The notes under the pieces were generated by a model. The model saw only the letters and a program-made list of their open reading frames with translations. It had not been told where the DNA came from and searched no databases. Positions 1 through 5,928 of a DNA stretch of 5,928 nucleotides are shown piece by piece. This stretch comes from CAVSWN01 sp046728115. Its GTDB lineage: Bacteria; Acidobacteriota; Vicinamibacteria; Vicinamibacterales; CAVVIG01. Numbering within the stretch: the first letter of the stretch is position 1; each line of letters opens with the position of its first letter. The stretch spans positions 1 through 5,928 of the forward strand of contig JBKPDW010000572.1 of the NCBI GenBank assembly GCA_046728115.1. The letters are read 5' to 3'. A program made the position numbers and the translations under genes.

Positions 1-1359
1 GGGTGTGACGGCGCCTGACTCAATCTTCGACAGGTCGAGCAGCTCGCGCATCAGGCGATCGAGCCGTGCTGCATCCTCACGGCACACCTGCAGGATCTCC
101 TGCTGCCGCTCGTCGAGCGTCCCGGCTGTCCCCTCGAGCAGGAGGTGAATCCCCATCTGAACGCTCGTCAATGGAGTCCTCAGCTCGTGCGATGCCGCGG
201 CGATGAATTCGGATTTCAAGCGGTTGACTTCGCTGAGGTGCGTCACGTCCTCGAGCAGCGTGACGACACCCGCGAGCCGGCCGTCGTCACCCTTCATCGG
301 CGTGGACCGGATCCGGAACGCCCGTCGCGCGCCTTCGACCGCCCACGGCAGCACCGCTACGGCGTCTTCGGACACGGCAGGCGCCTGGGCGTGGAGGACG
401 TCGGTGACCGACTGCGCGATTCGCGGATCGCGCGTCACCACGTCGACCGACTTGCCGAGAACACCGGTCTGCACGCCGAACAGGCGTTCGGCGGCCGGGT
501 TCATCCGCGTCACCAGGCCGTCGGCATCGGCGACGATGACGGGATCGAAGAGCGAATCGATAGTGGCCTCGGTCGTCTGCTGAGCGAGGAGGAGTTTCCC
601 CATGTCCGAGCGGCGGAGCTCGCGGATCCGTTCCGCCATCCGGTTGAATCCGACCGCGAGGGTGCCGAGCTCGTCGCCCGACTGAATTGGAACAGTCGTA
701 TCGAGCTCACCGGACGCGAGGCGAACGGTCGCAGCCGTCAGTTCCGTCACCGGTCCGACAATCGCCCTGGACAGACTCAGCTCAATCGCGACACCTGCCG
801 CCATCAGCAGGAGCGAAAGCGCGAGCGTCATGAAGAACCAGCGCCTAGCGATCTGTGATGCGGCGCCCGCCTTTCTCCGCATCGCCTCCTGATTCAGGCG
901 GAGCAACGCGTCGCAAGCGGACCGGACCTTGTTGAACTGCGGTTCGAGCGACTGAAAGTAGATCGCCACGCGATCGCCGGCCATGGCGGCAAAGGCATCG
1001 AACAGGCGGTAATATTCGTCGCGTCCGCGACGAATAGCCTCGATCGCGTCGGGCTCGCCCACCTCGGTGATGTTGGCGGCCGCCTTCGCGAGCGCGGCGT
1101 CGAATCGGGCACGATGCTCGGCAACCTGCTGGCGCGCCCGGTCGTGCTGCCCGAGCAGATCGAACAGCGCTCCCGAGTCCTGTCGCTCGAGACTGTCCTT
1201 CATGTCCTGGGCCGCGACGACCGAGTCGTAGTTCTCCGCGATGATACGACTCGACACGGCGCTCATCTGGCTGAGCGTGTGGGCGCTCCATGCTCCAAGC
1301 GCGCCGAGCGCCAGCACGAAGCCCGCGTACCCGAGCAGGAGTTGCGTCCGAACTTTCAT
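1..1359 (-). CDS. Membrane sensor histidine kinase (4-helix sensor, HAMP, PAS, HisKA), C-terminus cut by window edge
   Basis: This is the N-terminal 453 residues of a two-component sensor kinase, translated codon by codon from ATG at 1359 and still open at base 1. Membrane helix 1 is about residues 7-29. An extracytoplasmic, mostly helical region of about 140 residues follows (30-172, including the stretch AENYDSVVAAQDMKDSLERQ), then helix 2 (about 174-196). HAMP spans about 197-247, with GPVTEL and SGDELGT. PAS spans about 258-375, with DPVIVADADG and NPAAERLFG. HisKA carries SHELRTPL with the predicted phospho-acceptor His391. The ATP-binding HATPase_c domain must lie beyond the left edge. 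The gene begins 3 bases after the kdpD stop and in the same frame. There is no strong ribosome site, only a weak GGCGAG 9 bases upstream, so translational coupling is likely. The sensor resembles the helical domain of KinB-type kinases, by memory only. It probably supplies the kinase half missing from the short KdpD; its ligand and response regulator are not visible. Confidence 0.93.
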   Translation of the reverse strand, partial: MKVRTQLLLGYAGFVLALGALGAWSAHTLSQMSAVSSRIIAENYDSVVAAQDMKDSLERQDSGALFDLLGQHDRARQQVAEHRARFDAALAKAAANITEVGEPDAIEAIRRGRDEYYRLFDAFAAMAGDRVAIYFQSLEPQFNKVRSACDALLRLNQEAMRRKAGAASQIARRWFFMTLALSLLLMAAGVAIELSLSRAIVGPVTELTAATVRLASGELDTTVPIQSGDELGTLAVGFNRMAERIRELRRSDMGKLLLAQQTTEATIDSLFDPVIVADADGLVTRMNPAAERLFGVQTGVLGKSVDVVTRDPRIAQSVTDVLHAQAPAVSEDAVAVLPWAVEGARRAFRIRSTPMKGDDGRLAGVVTLLEDVTHLSEVNRLKSEFIAAASHELRTPLTSVQMGIHLLLEGTAGTLDERQQEILQVCREDAARLDRLMRELLDLSKIESGAVTP

Positions 1360-1365
1360 CGTTCA
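1357..1365 (-). other. In-frame kdpD / kinase junction (TGA-ACG-ATG)
   Basis: The TGA stop of kdpD (1365-1363), one ACG codon (1362-1360) and the ATG of the kinase (1359-1357) follow each other in a single reading frame. Only one stop codon therefore separates the two proteins. The simplest reading is termination followed by reinitiation by the same ribosome. Stop-codon readthrough would give a protein of more than 845 residues with KdpD, Usp and kinase parts in the same order as classical KdpD, but nothing in the sequence demonstrates that this happens. Confidence 0.9.
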
Positions 1366-2541
1366 CGACTCGCCAGTCGCTTCATCGTCGTCTGCGGATC
1401 CGGCGTTGCTCCGCATCGGTACGATCTGCACCGTCGCATCACGGACGTCGCGAAGGAATCGATCGACGATGGAGCCGTGGATGGCCAGATCCCAACGCGA
1501 TCGGGCTGACTGGCCGAAAATCACGTGCGTGATACCTTCGCGCTTCGCGAAGTCGACGAGCGCGTCAGCGACACGCGACCCCTTCAATTTCACGACCTTC
1601 GCTCCAAGGTGCTGGGCGAAGCGGATGTTGTCGGCGAGCGCCACGTGATCCTCGGGCTTGATGCGGCCGGGCTCCTCCTTCGGCGTCTCGACGTACACGG
1701 CAAACCAGTCCGTGGCGAGCCGTCCGGCAATGCGCGAGCCCACGCGAAGCAGCGTTTTCGCACTGCCGCGCGACGCCATCGCGACCATCACCTTTTCGGG
1801 GATGACAGGTCGCTCGAGTCCCTGGCGCGCGCGGTATTCCTGGGCCTTTCCGGCCTGATCGGAGGCCAATTGCCGTAACGCGAGCTCACGGAGTGCCGTC
1901 AGATTGCCTTTGCGGAAGAAATTGGAGAGAGCCTGCTCGACCTTCGCGGCGTCGTAGATCTTTCCCTGCCGCAGACGCGTCCGCAGCGTTTCGACCGATA
2001 CGTCCACGTTCACGACTTCGTCCGCGCGCTTCAGCACCCAGTCCGGAATCGTCTCGCGGACCCGGACGCCGGTGGTCGCCGCGATCGCGTCGTTCAGCGA
2101 CTCGATGTGCTGAATGTTGACCGACGTGATGACGTTGATGCCCGCGTCGAGCAGTTCCAGCACGTCCTGATAGCGCTTTTCATGAACCGAGCCGGGAGCA
2201 TTCGTGTGCGCGAGTTCGTCCACGACCGCGATCTGGGGACGGCGAGTCTTCACCGCCTCCACGTCCATCTCCTTCAGCGTGACACCCCGGTACTCGATCG
2301 CGCGCAGTGGCACCTGCTCGAGATCACCGATACGGGCGATCGTATCCGCGCGTCCGTGCGGCTCGATGAAGCCGATGACGACGTCGAATGCCTGCCGCTT
2401 GAGCTCGTGCGCGTCCTCGAGCATCTGGTACGTCTTGCCGACGCCAGGCGCGGCGCCGATGTACAAGCGAAGGCGCGCGCGCGCTTCCGACTGCACGCGC
2501 GCGAGAAGCGACTCCGCGGCGGACTCGGGCGCGTCGGGCAT
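1363..2541 (-). CDS. kdpD: Short KdpD: cytoplasmic KdpD domain plus Usp domain, no kinase core
   Basis: A 392-residue soluble protein matching the N-terminal half of the potassium sensor KdpD. The KdpD domain (about 22-232) carries a Walker A motif, GAAPGVGKT at 29-37, a Walker B-like VVDELAHTN at 106-114, and the family stretch SVNIQHIESLND at 140-151. A universal-stress-protein-like domain follows (about 250-376, from KVMVAMASRGS to the end of the Rossmann-like fold), then a short polar acidic tail (GSADDDEATGES). E. coli KdpD is about 894 residues and continues with four membrane helices, a GAF-like region and a histidine kinase; none of these is present. Short KdpD proteins of this kind are known from cyanobacteria such as Anabaena and from Deinococcus. 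The start is 5 bases after the kdpC stop with no visible Shine-Dalgarno sequence, so translation probably depends on coupling. Its likely job is to bind nucleotide and modulate the adjacent kinase; that pairing is inferred from gene order. Confidence 0.95.
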   Translation of the reverse strand: MPDAPESAAESLLARVQSEARARLRLYIGAAPGVGKTYQMLEDAHELKRQAFDVVIGFIEPHGRADTIARIGDLEQVPLRAIEYRGVTLKEMDVEAVKTRRPQIAVVDELAHTNAPGSVHEKRYQDVLELLDAGINVITSVNIQHIESLNDAIAATTGVRVRETIPDWVLKRADEVVNVDVSVETLRTRLRQGKIYDAAKVEQALSNFFRKGNLTALRELALRQLASDQAGKAQEYRARQGLERPVIPEKVMVAMASRGSAKTLLRVGSRIAGRLATDWFAVYVETPKEEPGRIKPEDHVALADNIRFAQHLGAKVVKLKGSRVADALVDFAKREGITHVIFGQSARSRWDLAIHGSIVDRFLRDVRDATVQIVPMRSNAGSADDDEATGES

Positions 2542-2546
2542 GCGGG

Positions 2547-3128
2547 CTATCGTTTCACAGGGTAGCGGTCGTCGAGGGCCAGGTTCAGCTCCAGGACGTT
2601 GACGACCGGCTCCCCGAGAACACCAAGCTGACGACCCGCCGTGTGCGCGTCAACGAGACGCCAGAGTTCGTCTTCCGGAATTCCTCGCTCGCGCGCCACG
2701 CGCGGAACCTGAAAGAGCGCCGCCGCCGGAGAGATATGTGGATCGAGCCCGGACGCGGACGAGGTCACCAGATCGACCGGCACCGGCGCCGAAGGGTTGT
2801 CCTGTCTGGCCGCCTCAACAGCCGATGTGACCGCATCGATCAGTTTCTTGTTCGTCGGTCCCAGGTTCGTGCCTCCGGAGTTGGCGGCGTCATAGCCGGT
2901 GCCCGCGGCCGACGGTCGCGAGCGGAAGTAACCTGGCGAGGAGAAGGCCTGGCCGATGATTCGCGATCCAATCACCCGGCCGTTCCGCGCGATGAGTTGC
3001 CCGTTCGCTTTGTCGCGGAACAGGGCCTGCGCCAGGCCGGTGACGGCGAGCGGGTAAGCGATGCCCAGCAACAGGGTCGTCACAGCCGTCATCAGCGTCG
3101 CGGTAACCAGGTTCTTTTTGAGATTCAT
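2547..3128 (-). CDS. kdpC: Potassium-transporting ATPase subunit C
   Basis: KdpC is the single-span membrane subunit of the KdpFABC pump. It is thought to stabilise the complex and raise nucleotide affinity at KdpB. The product is 193 residues, against 190 in E. coli. An N-terminal membrane helix lies at about 10-36 (from ATLMTAVTTLLLGIAYPLAV onward). Family motifs follow in order: GSRIIGQAF (54-62), YFRSRPSA (67-74), SGGTNLGPTN (84-93), PVPVDLVTSSASGLDPHISP (115-134), QVPRVARERG (140-149) and GEPVVNVLELNLALD (172-186). I chose ATG at 3128 because the protein then starts with the usual short basic segment before the helix. The same frame stays open upstream to 3245, but that extension lies inside kdpB and has no hydrophobic or family character. 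GGATGGAAGA ends 2 bases before the ATG and may serve as a modest ribosome site. The gene starts 37 bases after kdpB and ends 5 bases before kdpD. Confidence 0.97.
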   Translation of the reverse strand: MNLKKNLVTATLMTAVTTLLLGIAYPLAVTGLAQALFRDKANGQLIARNGRVIGSRIIGQAFSSPGYFRSRPSAAGTGYDAANSGGTNLGPTNKKLIDAVTSAVEAARQDNPSAPVPVDLVTSSASGLDPHISPAAALFQVPRVARERGIPEDELWRLVDAHTAGRQLGVLGEPVVNVLELNLALDDRYPVKR

Positions 3129-3165
3129 CGTCTTCCATCCGTTCGCGTCCGCATCCGCCGCTCGG

Positions 3166-5217
3166 CTACGCCAGTCCGACCGCCGTGATGAGTACGTCGA
3201 TGATTTTGATCCCGATGAACGGCACGATGATGCCGCCGGCCCCATACAGCAGGAGGTTTCTTCGCAGCAGCGCCTCTGCGCTCATCGGGCGGTACTGAAT
3301 CCCTCGCAGCGCGAGCGGAACCAGGGCCACGATGATCACGGCGTTGAAGATCACCGCCGACAGAATCGCCGACTGCGGCGTCTTGAGGGCCATCACATTC
3401 AGCGTCGCCAACACCGGGAATGCAGCCGCGAACATTGCCGGAATAATCGCGAAGTACTTCGCCACGTCGTTCGCGATCGAAAATGTCGTCAACGCGCCGC
3501 GAGTCATCAGCAGCTGCTTCCCGATTTCGACAATGTCGAGCAGCTTGGTCGGACTCGAATCCAGATCGACCATGTTGCCGGCTTCCTTGGCGGCTTGCGT
3601 ACCGGTGTTCATCGCGACCCCGACGTCGGCCTGCGCGAGAGCCGGCGCGTCATTCGTCCCGTCGCCGGTCATCGCCACGAGCTTCCCCTCCCGCTGCTCG
3701 CGTTTGATCAGGGCCATCTTGTCCTCGGGTGTCGCCTCGGCCAGGAAGTCGTCGACGCCCGCTTCGTTGGCTATCGATGCTGCCGTCAATGGGTTGTCGC
3801 CGGTGATCATCACCGTCCTGATCCCCAGCGCGCGCAGCTGCGTGAAACGATCCCGGATCCCGCCCTTGACGATGTCCTTCAGGTGAACAACACCCAGCGC
3901 TCGCGTTCGTTCGGCGACGATCAACGGCGTGCCGCCCGCCCGGGCGATGCGATCGACGATGACCTTCAAGTCCGGTCCCGTTGTGCCGCCGCCGGCGGTC
4001 ACGTAACGCTCGATCGCGTCTGCCGCACCTTTACGGATCTCGCGGCCATTCAAATTCACACCCGACATGCGTGTCTGCGCGGTAAATGGAACAAACACGG
4101 CGCCATGCTGAGCGAGTTCGCGGCCGCGCAATCCGTATCGCTCTTTGGCGAGGACTACAATCGACCGCCCCTCAGGCGTCTCGTCCGCGAGCGACGACAG
4201 CTGGGCCGCGTCGGCGATTTCCTCCTCGGTCACGCCAGGCAGCGCGATGAACTCGGTTGCCTGACGGTTTCCCAGTGTGATCGTTCCGGTTTTGTCGAGC
4301 AGGAGTGTGTGGACGTCGCCGGCCGCCTCGACGGCGCGGCCCGACATGGCAAGCACGTTCCGTTGAACGAGCCGATCCATACCGGCAATCCCGATCGCCG
4401 ACAACAGGCCGCCGATCGTCGTCGGGATGAGGCATACGAGAAGCGAGACCAACACAAAGACCGACTGGGGCGCCCCGGAGTAGATGGCGAACGGCTGCAG
4501 CGTGACGACTGCCAAGAGAAAGATGATCGTCAGTCCGGAGAGGAGAATGTTCAGGGCAATCTCGTTGGGAGTTTTCTGACGCTCGGCGCCTTCGACGAGC
4601 GCGATCATGCGATCGATGAAAGTATGGCCGGGATCGGCAGTGACGCGGATCTTGATCCAGTCCGACAGGACGCGCGTTCCGCCGGTCACGGCGGTTCGGT
4701 CTCCGCCGGATTCGCGAATCACGGGCGCCGACTCCCCGGTAATCGCGGACTCGTCGACCGACGCAACGCCTTCGATGACCTCGCCGTCCGAAGGAATGAA
4801 CCCGCCCGCCTTGACCATCACCACGTCGTCCTTGCGGAGCGCGGTTGCCGGCACGGACTCGGTGCGTCCGTCTGGTGTGAGGCGGTTCGCGACGGTTTCG
4901 GTTCTGGCCTTCCGCAACGTCTCAGCCTGCGCTTTCCCTCGTCCTTCAGCCATCGCCTCGGCAAAGTTCGCGAACAACACAGTGAGCCAGAGCCAGAACG
5001 TGATCTGGATTTCGAACCCGAGTCCGGACCTGCCCGCCGCTGCGTCGGCTGCCAGGCGCGCCGTCGTTAGCACGCTGCCGACCTCGACCACAAACATCAC
5101 GGGGTTCCTGGCCATCGTCCGCGGATGGAGCTTGCGCCCGGCGTCCACGATCGCGGCGCGGACGATAGTGGGATCCCAGATCGATCGGGCGTTCACGTTG
5201 GTATGCGCGGGCTTCAT
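3166..5217 (-). CDS. kdpB: Potassium-transporting ATPase subunit B (P-type ATPase catalytic subunit)
   Basis: KdpB hydrolyses ATP to drive K+ uptake through KdpA. The product is 683 residues (682 in E. coli) and all catalytic motifs are intact. TGES of the actuator domain is at 160-163, its Ser163 matching the E. coli Ser162 that is phosphorylated to inhibit the pump. The phosphorylation loop DKTGT is at 308-312 (catalytic Asp308). VPFTAQTRMSG (376-386) and KGAADAI (396-402) line the nucleotide pocket. TGDN is at 472-475 and GDGTNDAP at 518-525. Membrane helices lie at about 38-58, 69-88, 221-242, 252-275 (followed over 264-272 by IPTTIGGLL), 582-604, 612-636 and 655-680. Asp584 and Lys587 in NDVAKYFAI match the E. 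coli pair D583/K586 in the ion path. The ATG at 5217 shares one base with the kdpA stop (TGATG) and has AGGTG 5 bases upstream. The frame is open further upstream to 5886, but that part is a shifted reading of kdpA. Confidence 0.99.
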   Translation of the reverse strand: MKPAHTNVNARSIWDPTIVRAAIVDAGRKLHPRTMARNPVMFVVEVGSVLTTARLAADAAAGRSGLGFEIQITFWLWLTVLFANFAEAMAEGRGKAQAETLRKARTETVANRLTPDGRTESVPATALRKDDVVMVKAGGFIPSDGEVIEGVASVDESAITGESAPVIRESGGDRTAVTGGTRVLSDWIKIRVTADPGHTFIDRMIALVEGAERQKTPNEIALNILLSGLTIIFLLAVVTLQPFAIYSGAPQSVFVLVSLLVCLIPTTIGGLLSAIGIAGMDRLVQRNVLAMSGRAVEAAGDVHTLLLDKTGTITLGNRQATEFIALPGVTEEEIADAAQLSSLADETPEGRSIVVLAKERYGLRGRELAQHGAVFVPFTAQTRMSGVNLNGREIRKGAADAIERYVTAGGGTTGPDLKVIVDRIARAGGTPLIVAERTRALGVVHLKDIVKGGIRDRFTQLRALGIRTVMITGDNPLTAASIANEAGVDDFLAEATPEDKMALIKREQREGKLVAMTGDGTNDAPALAQADVGVAMNTGTQAAKEAGNMVDLDSSPTKLLDIVEIGKQLLMTRGALTTFSIANDVAKYFAIIPAMFAAAFPVLATLNVMALKTPQSAILSAVIFNAVIIVALVPLALRGIQYRPMSAEALLRRNLLLYGAGGIIVPFIGIKIIDVLITAVGLA

Positions 5218-5928
5218 CAGTACACCTGGCCGCTGGCCATCAGCAGGTGCTCGACGATGGGACCCAAGCTGAGGGCCGGAAAGAACGTCAGCGCGCCGAC
5301 GATGAGAATCACGCTGACGAGCAGCGCCGCGAACAACGGCGTCGTCACCGGGAATGTCCCAGGCGACGGCGGCACGCGCTTCTTGCGGCCGAGACTGCCG
5401 GCGATCGCCAGCATCGGGATGATCATGAGGAAACGGCCGATCAGCGTTGCCAGCCCGATCGTCACGTTGTACCAGCGCGTGTTGGCGGCGAGTCCGCCAA
5501 AGGACGATCCGTTGTTGCCGGTACCGGAGGTGAACGCGTAAAGGATCTCGGACAGGCCATGCGGTCCCGGATTGAGGATGCTCGACGTTCCGAACGCCGG
5601 TGCAACGACGGAGATCGCCGTCAGCACGAGAATCGTCAGCGGAAACACCAGGATGACGAGCATGGCCATCTGGACGTCGTACGCCTGCACCTTCTTGCCC
5701 AGATACTCCGGCGTCCGTCCGACCATCAGGCCGGCAATGAACACGGAGAGGATGACGAACACGAGGACGCCGTACATTCCCGCACCGACTCCCCCGAAGA
5801 TCACCTCGCCCAGCATGATGTTGACGAGCGGCACGAGCCCGCCAAGCGGGGTGAACGAGTCGTGCCAGCTGTTGACGGCGCCGCAACTCGCATCTGTCGT
5901 GACGGTTGCGAACAAGGCGGAATTGGCG
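5217..5928 (-). CDS. kdpA: Potassium-transporting ATPase subunit A, 5' end outside the window
   Basis: This is the C-terminal 236 residues of KdpA, the K+-binding, channel-like subunit of the Kdp pump (E. coli KdpA is 557 residues). The frame is open through the right edge as ANSALFATVTTDASCGAV, so there is no start in the window; a TTG at 5915 is an internal leucine. Two of the four selectivity-filter loops are visible: SCGAV of the third (codons at about 5888-5874) and NNGSSFGGL of the fourth (about 5516-5490). Other conserved blocks are NSWHDSFTPLGGLVPLVN, GEVIFGGVGAGMYG and GLMVGRTPEYLGKK. Several long hydrophobic helices are present, ending in a helix near the C-terminus (PLFAALLVSVILIVGALTFF). 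The TGA stop overlaps the kdpB ATG by one base. The small kdpF gene and the operon promoter, if present, would be beyond the right edge. Confidence 0.98.
   Translation of the reverse strand, partial: ANSALFATVTTDASCGAVNSWHDSFTPLGGLVPLVNIMLGEVIFGGVGAGMYGVLVFVILSVFIAGLMVGRTPEYLGKKVQAYDVQMAMLVILVFPLTILVLTAISVVAPAFGTSSILNPGPHGLSEILYAFTSGTGNNGSSFGGLAANTRWYNVTIGLATLIGRFLMIIPMLAIAGSLGRKKRVPPSPGTFPVTTPLFAALLVSVILIVGALTFFPALSLGPIVEHLLMASGQVY
5223..5227 (-). promoter_or_regulatory. Shine-Dalgarno site of kdpB
   Basis: On the minus strand AGGTG lies 5 bases before the kdpB ATG at 5217, inside the last codons of kdpA. It is the clearest ribosome site in the window and supports the start at 5217 over upstream in-frame starts. 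The kdpC, kdpD and kinase starts have weaker or no such site. Confidence 0.65.

Noticed and set aside
145..858. A 237-codon plus-strand frame opposite the kinase gene
   Set aside because: It is antisense to the HAMP-PAS-HisKA coding region, with an Arg/His/Glu-rich product and no recognisable motif.
845..1366. A 173-codon minus-strand frame starting with GTG at 1366
   Set aside because: It is a shifted reading of the kinase gene; the frame from ATG at 1359 has membrane helices, HAMP, PAS and HisKA, and the shifted one has none.
3129..3165. The 37-base kdpB-kdpC gap as a possible terminator or regulatory hairpin
   Set aside because: It contains a short repeated CGGATG but no stable inverted repeat followed by a T-run; it looks like a plain intercistronic spacer.
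3129..3245. A 39-codon in-frame N-terminal extension of kdpC
   Set aside because: Most of it overlaps the 3' end of kdpB in another frame and is Ser/Arg-rich. ATG at 3128 places the membrane helix near the N-terminus as in known KdpC.
3061..5070. A 669-codon open frame on the plus strand opposite kdpB
   Set aside because: It is fully antisense to an intact kdpB, its product is rich in Arg, Asp, His and Gln with no domain or membrane pattern, and GC-rich third positions commonly open such frames.
5218..5886. A 223-codon in-frame extension upstream of the kdpB ATG
   Set aside because: This stretch is a shifted reading of kdpA and gives an Arg-rich sequence without family similarity. Starting at 5217 gives 683 residues, as expected for KdpB, with AGGTG upstream.

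Overview
The window is one uninterrupted minus-strand operon segment encoding a Kdp high-affinity potassium uptake system. Transcription runs from the right edge to the left edge: kdpA (3' part only), kdpB, kdpC, a short kdpD, and a membrane histidine kinase whose C-terminus runs off the left edge. All five genes are recognised from family motifs. The gaps are tiny (1-base overlap, 37, 5 and 3 bases), so they are almost certainly co-transcribed and translationally coupled. No intergenic stretch is long enough for an internal promoter or terminator that I could support. No RNA gene, mobile element, CRISPR array or long repeat was seen.

Region by region: 5928-5217 is the C-terminal 236 residues of KdpA, the K+-channel-like subunit, with its third and fourth selectivity-filter loops. 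5217-3166 is a complete 683-residue KdpB P-type ATPase with every catalytic motif intact. 3128-2547 is a complete 193-residue KdpC. 2541-1363 is a 392-residue KdpD that keeps only the cytoplasmic half of the classical sensor (Walker-type KdpD domain plus Usp domain), with no membrane helices and no kinase core. 1359-1 is a separate histidine kinase with two membrane helices, a helical extracytoplasmic sensor, HAMP, PAS and HisKA; its ATPase domain lies beyond the window.

KdpA, KdpB and KdpC form the inner-membrane pump. The short KdpD and the adjacent kinase look like a two-protein replacement for the usual single KdpD sensor kinase. They are separated by only TGA-ACG-ATG and lie in the same reading frame, which is the most interesting point here. 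The response regulator is not in the window and would be expected just beyond the left edge. kdpF and the start of kdpA would lie beyond the right edge.

The DNA is GC-rich, with strong third-position bias that produces long spurious antisense and shifted frames, including 669 codons opposite kdpB. The gene arrangement and GC content suggest a free-living GC-rich Gram-negative bacterium, perhaps Acidobacteriota or Gemmatimonadota; this assignment is a guess and not shown by the sequence.
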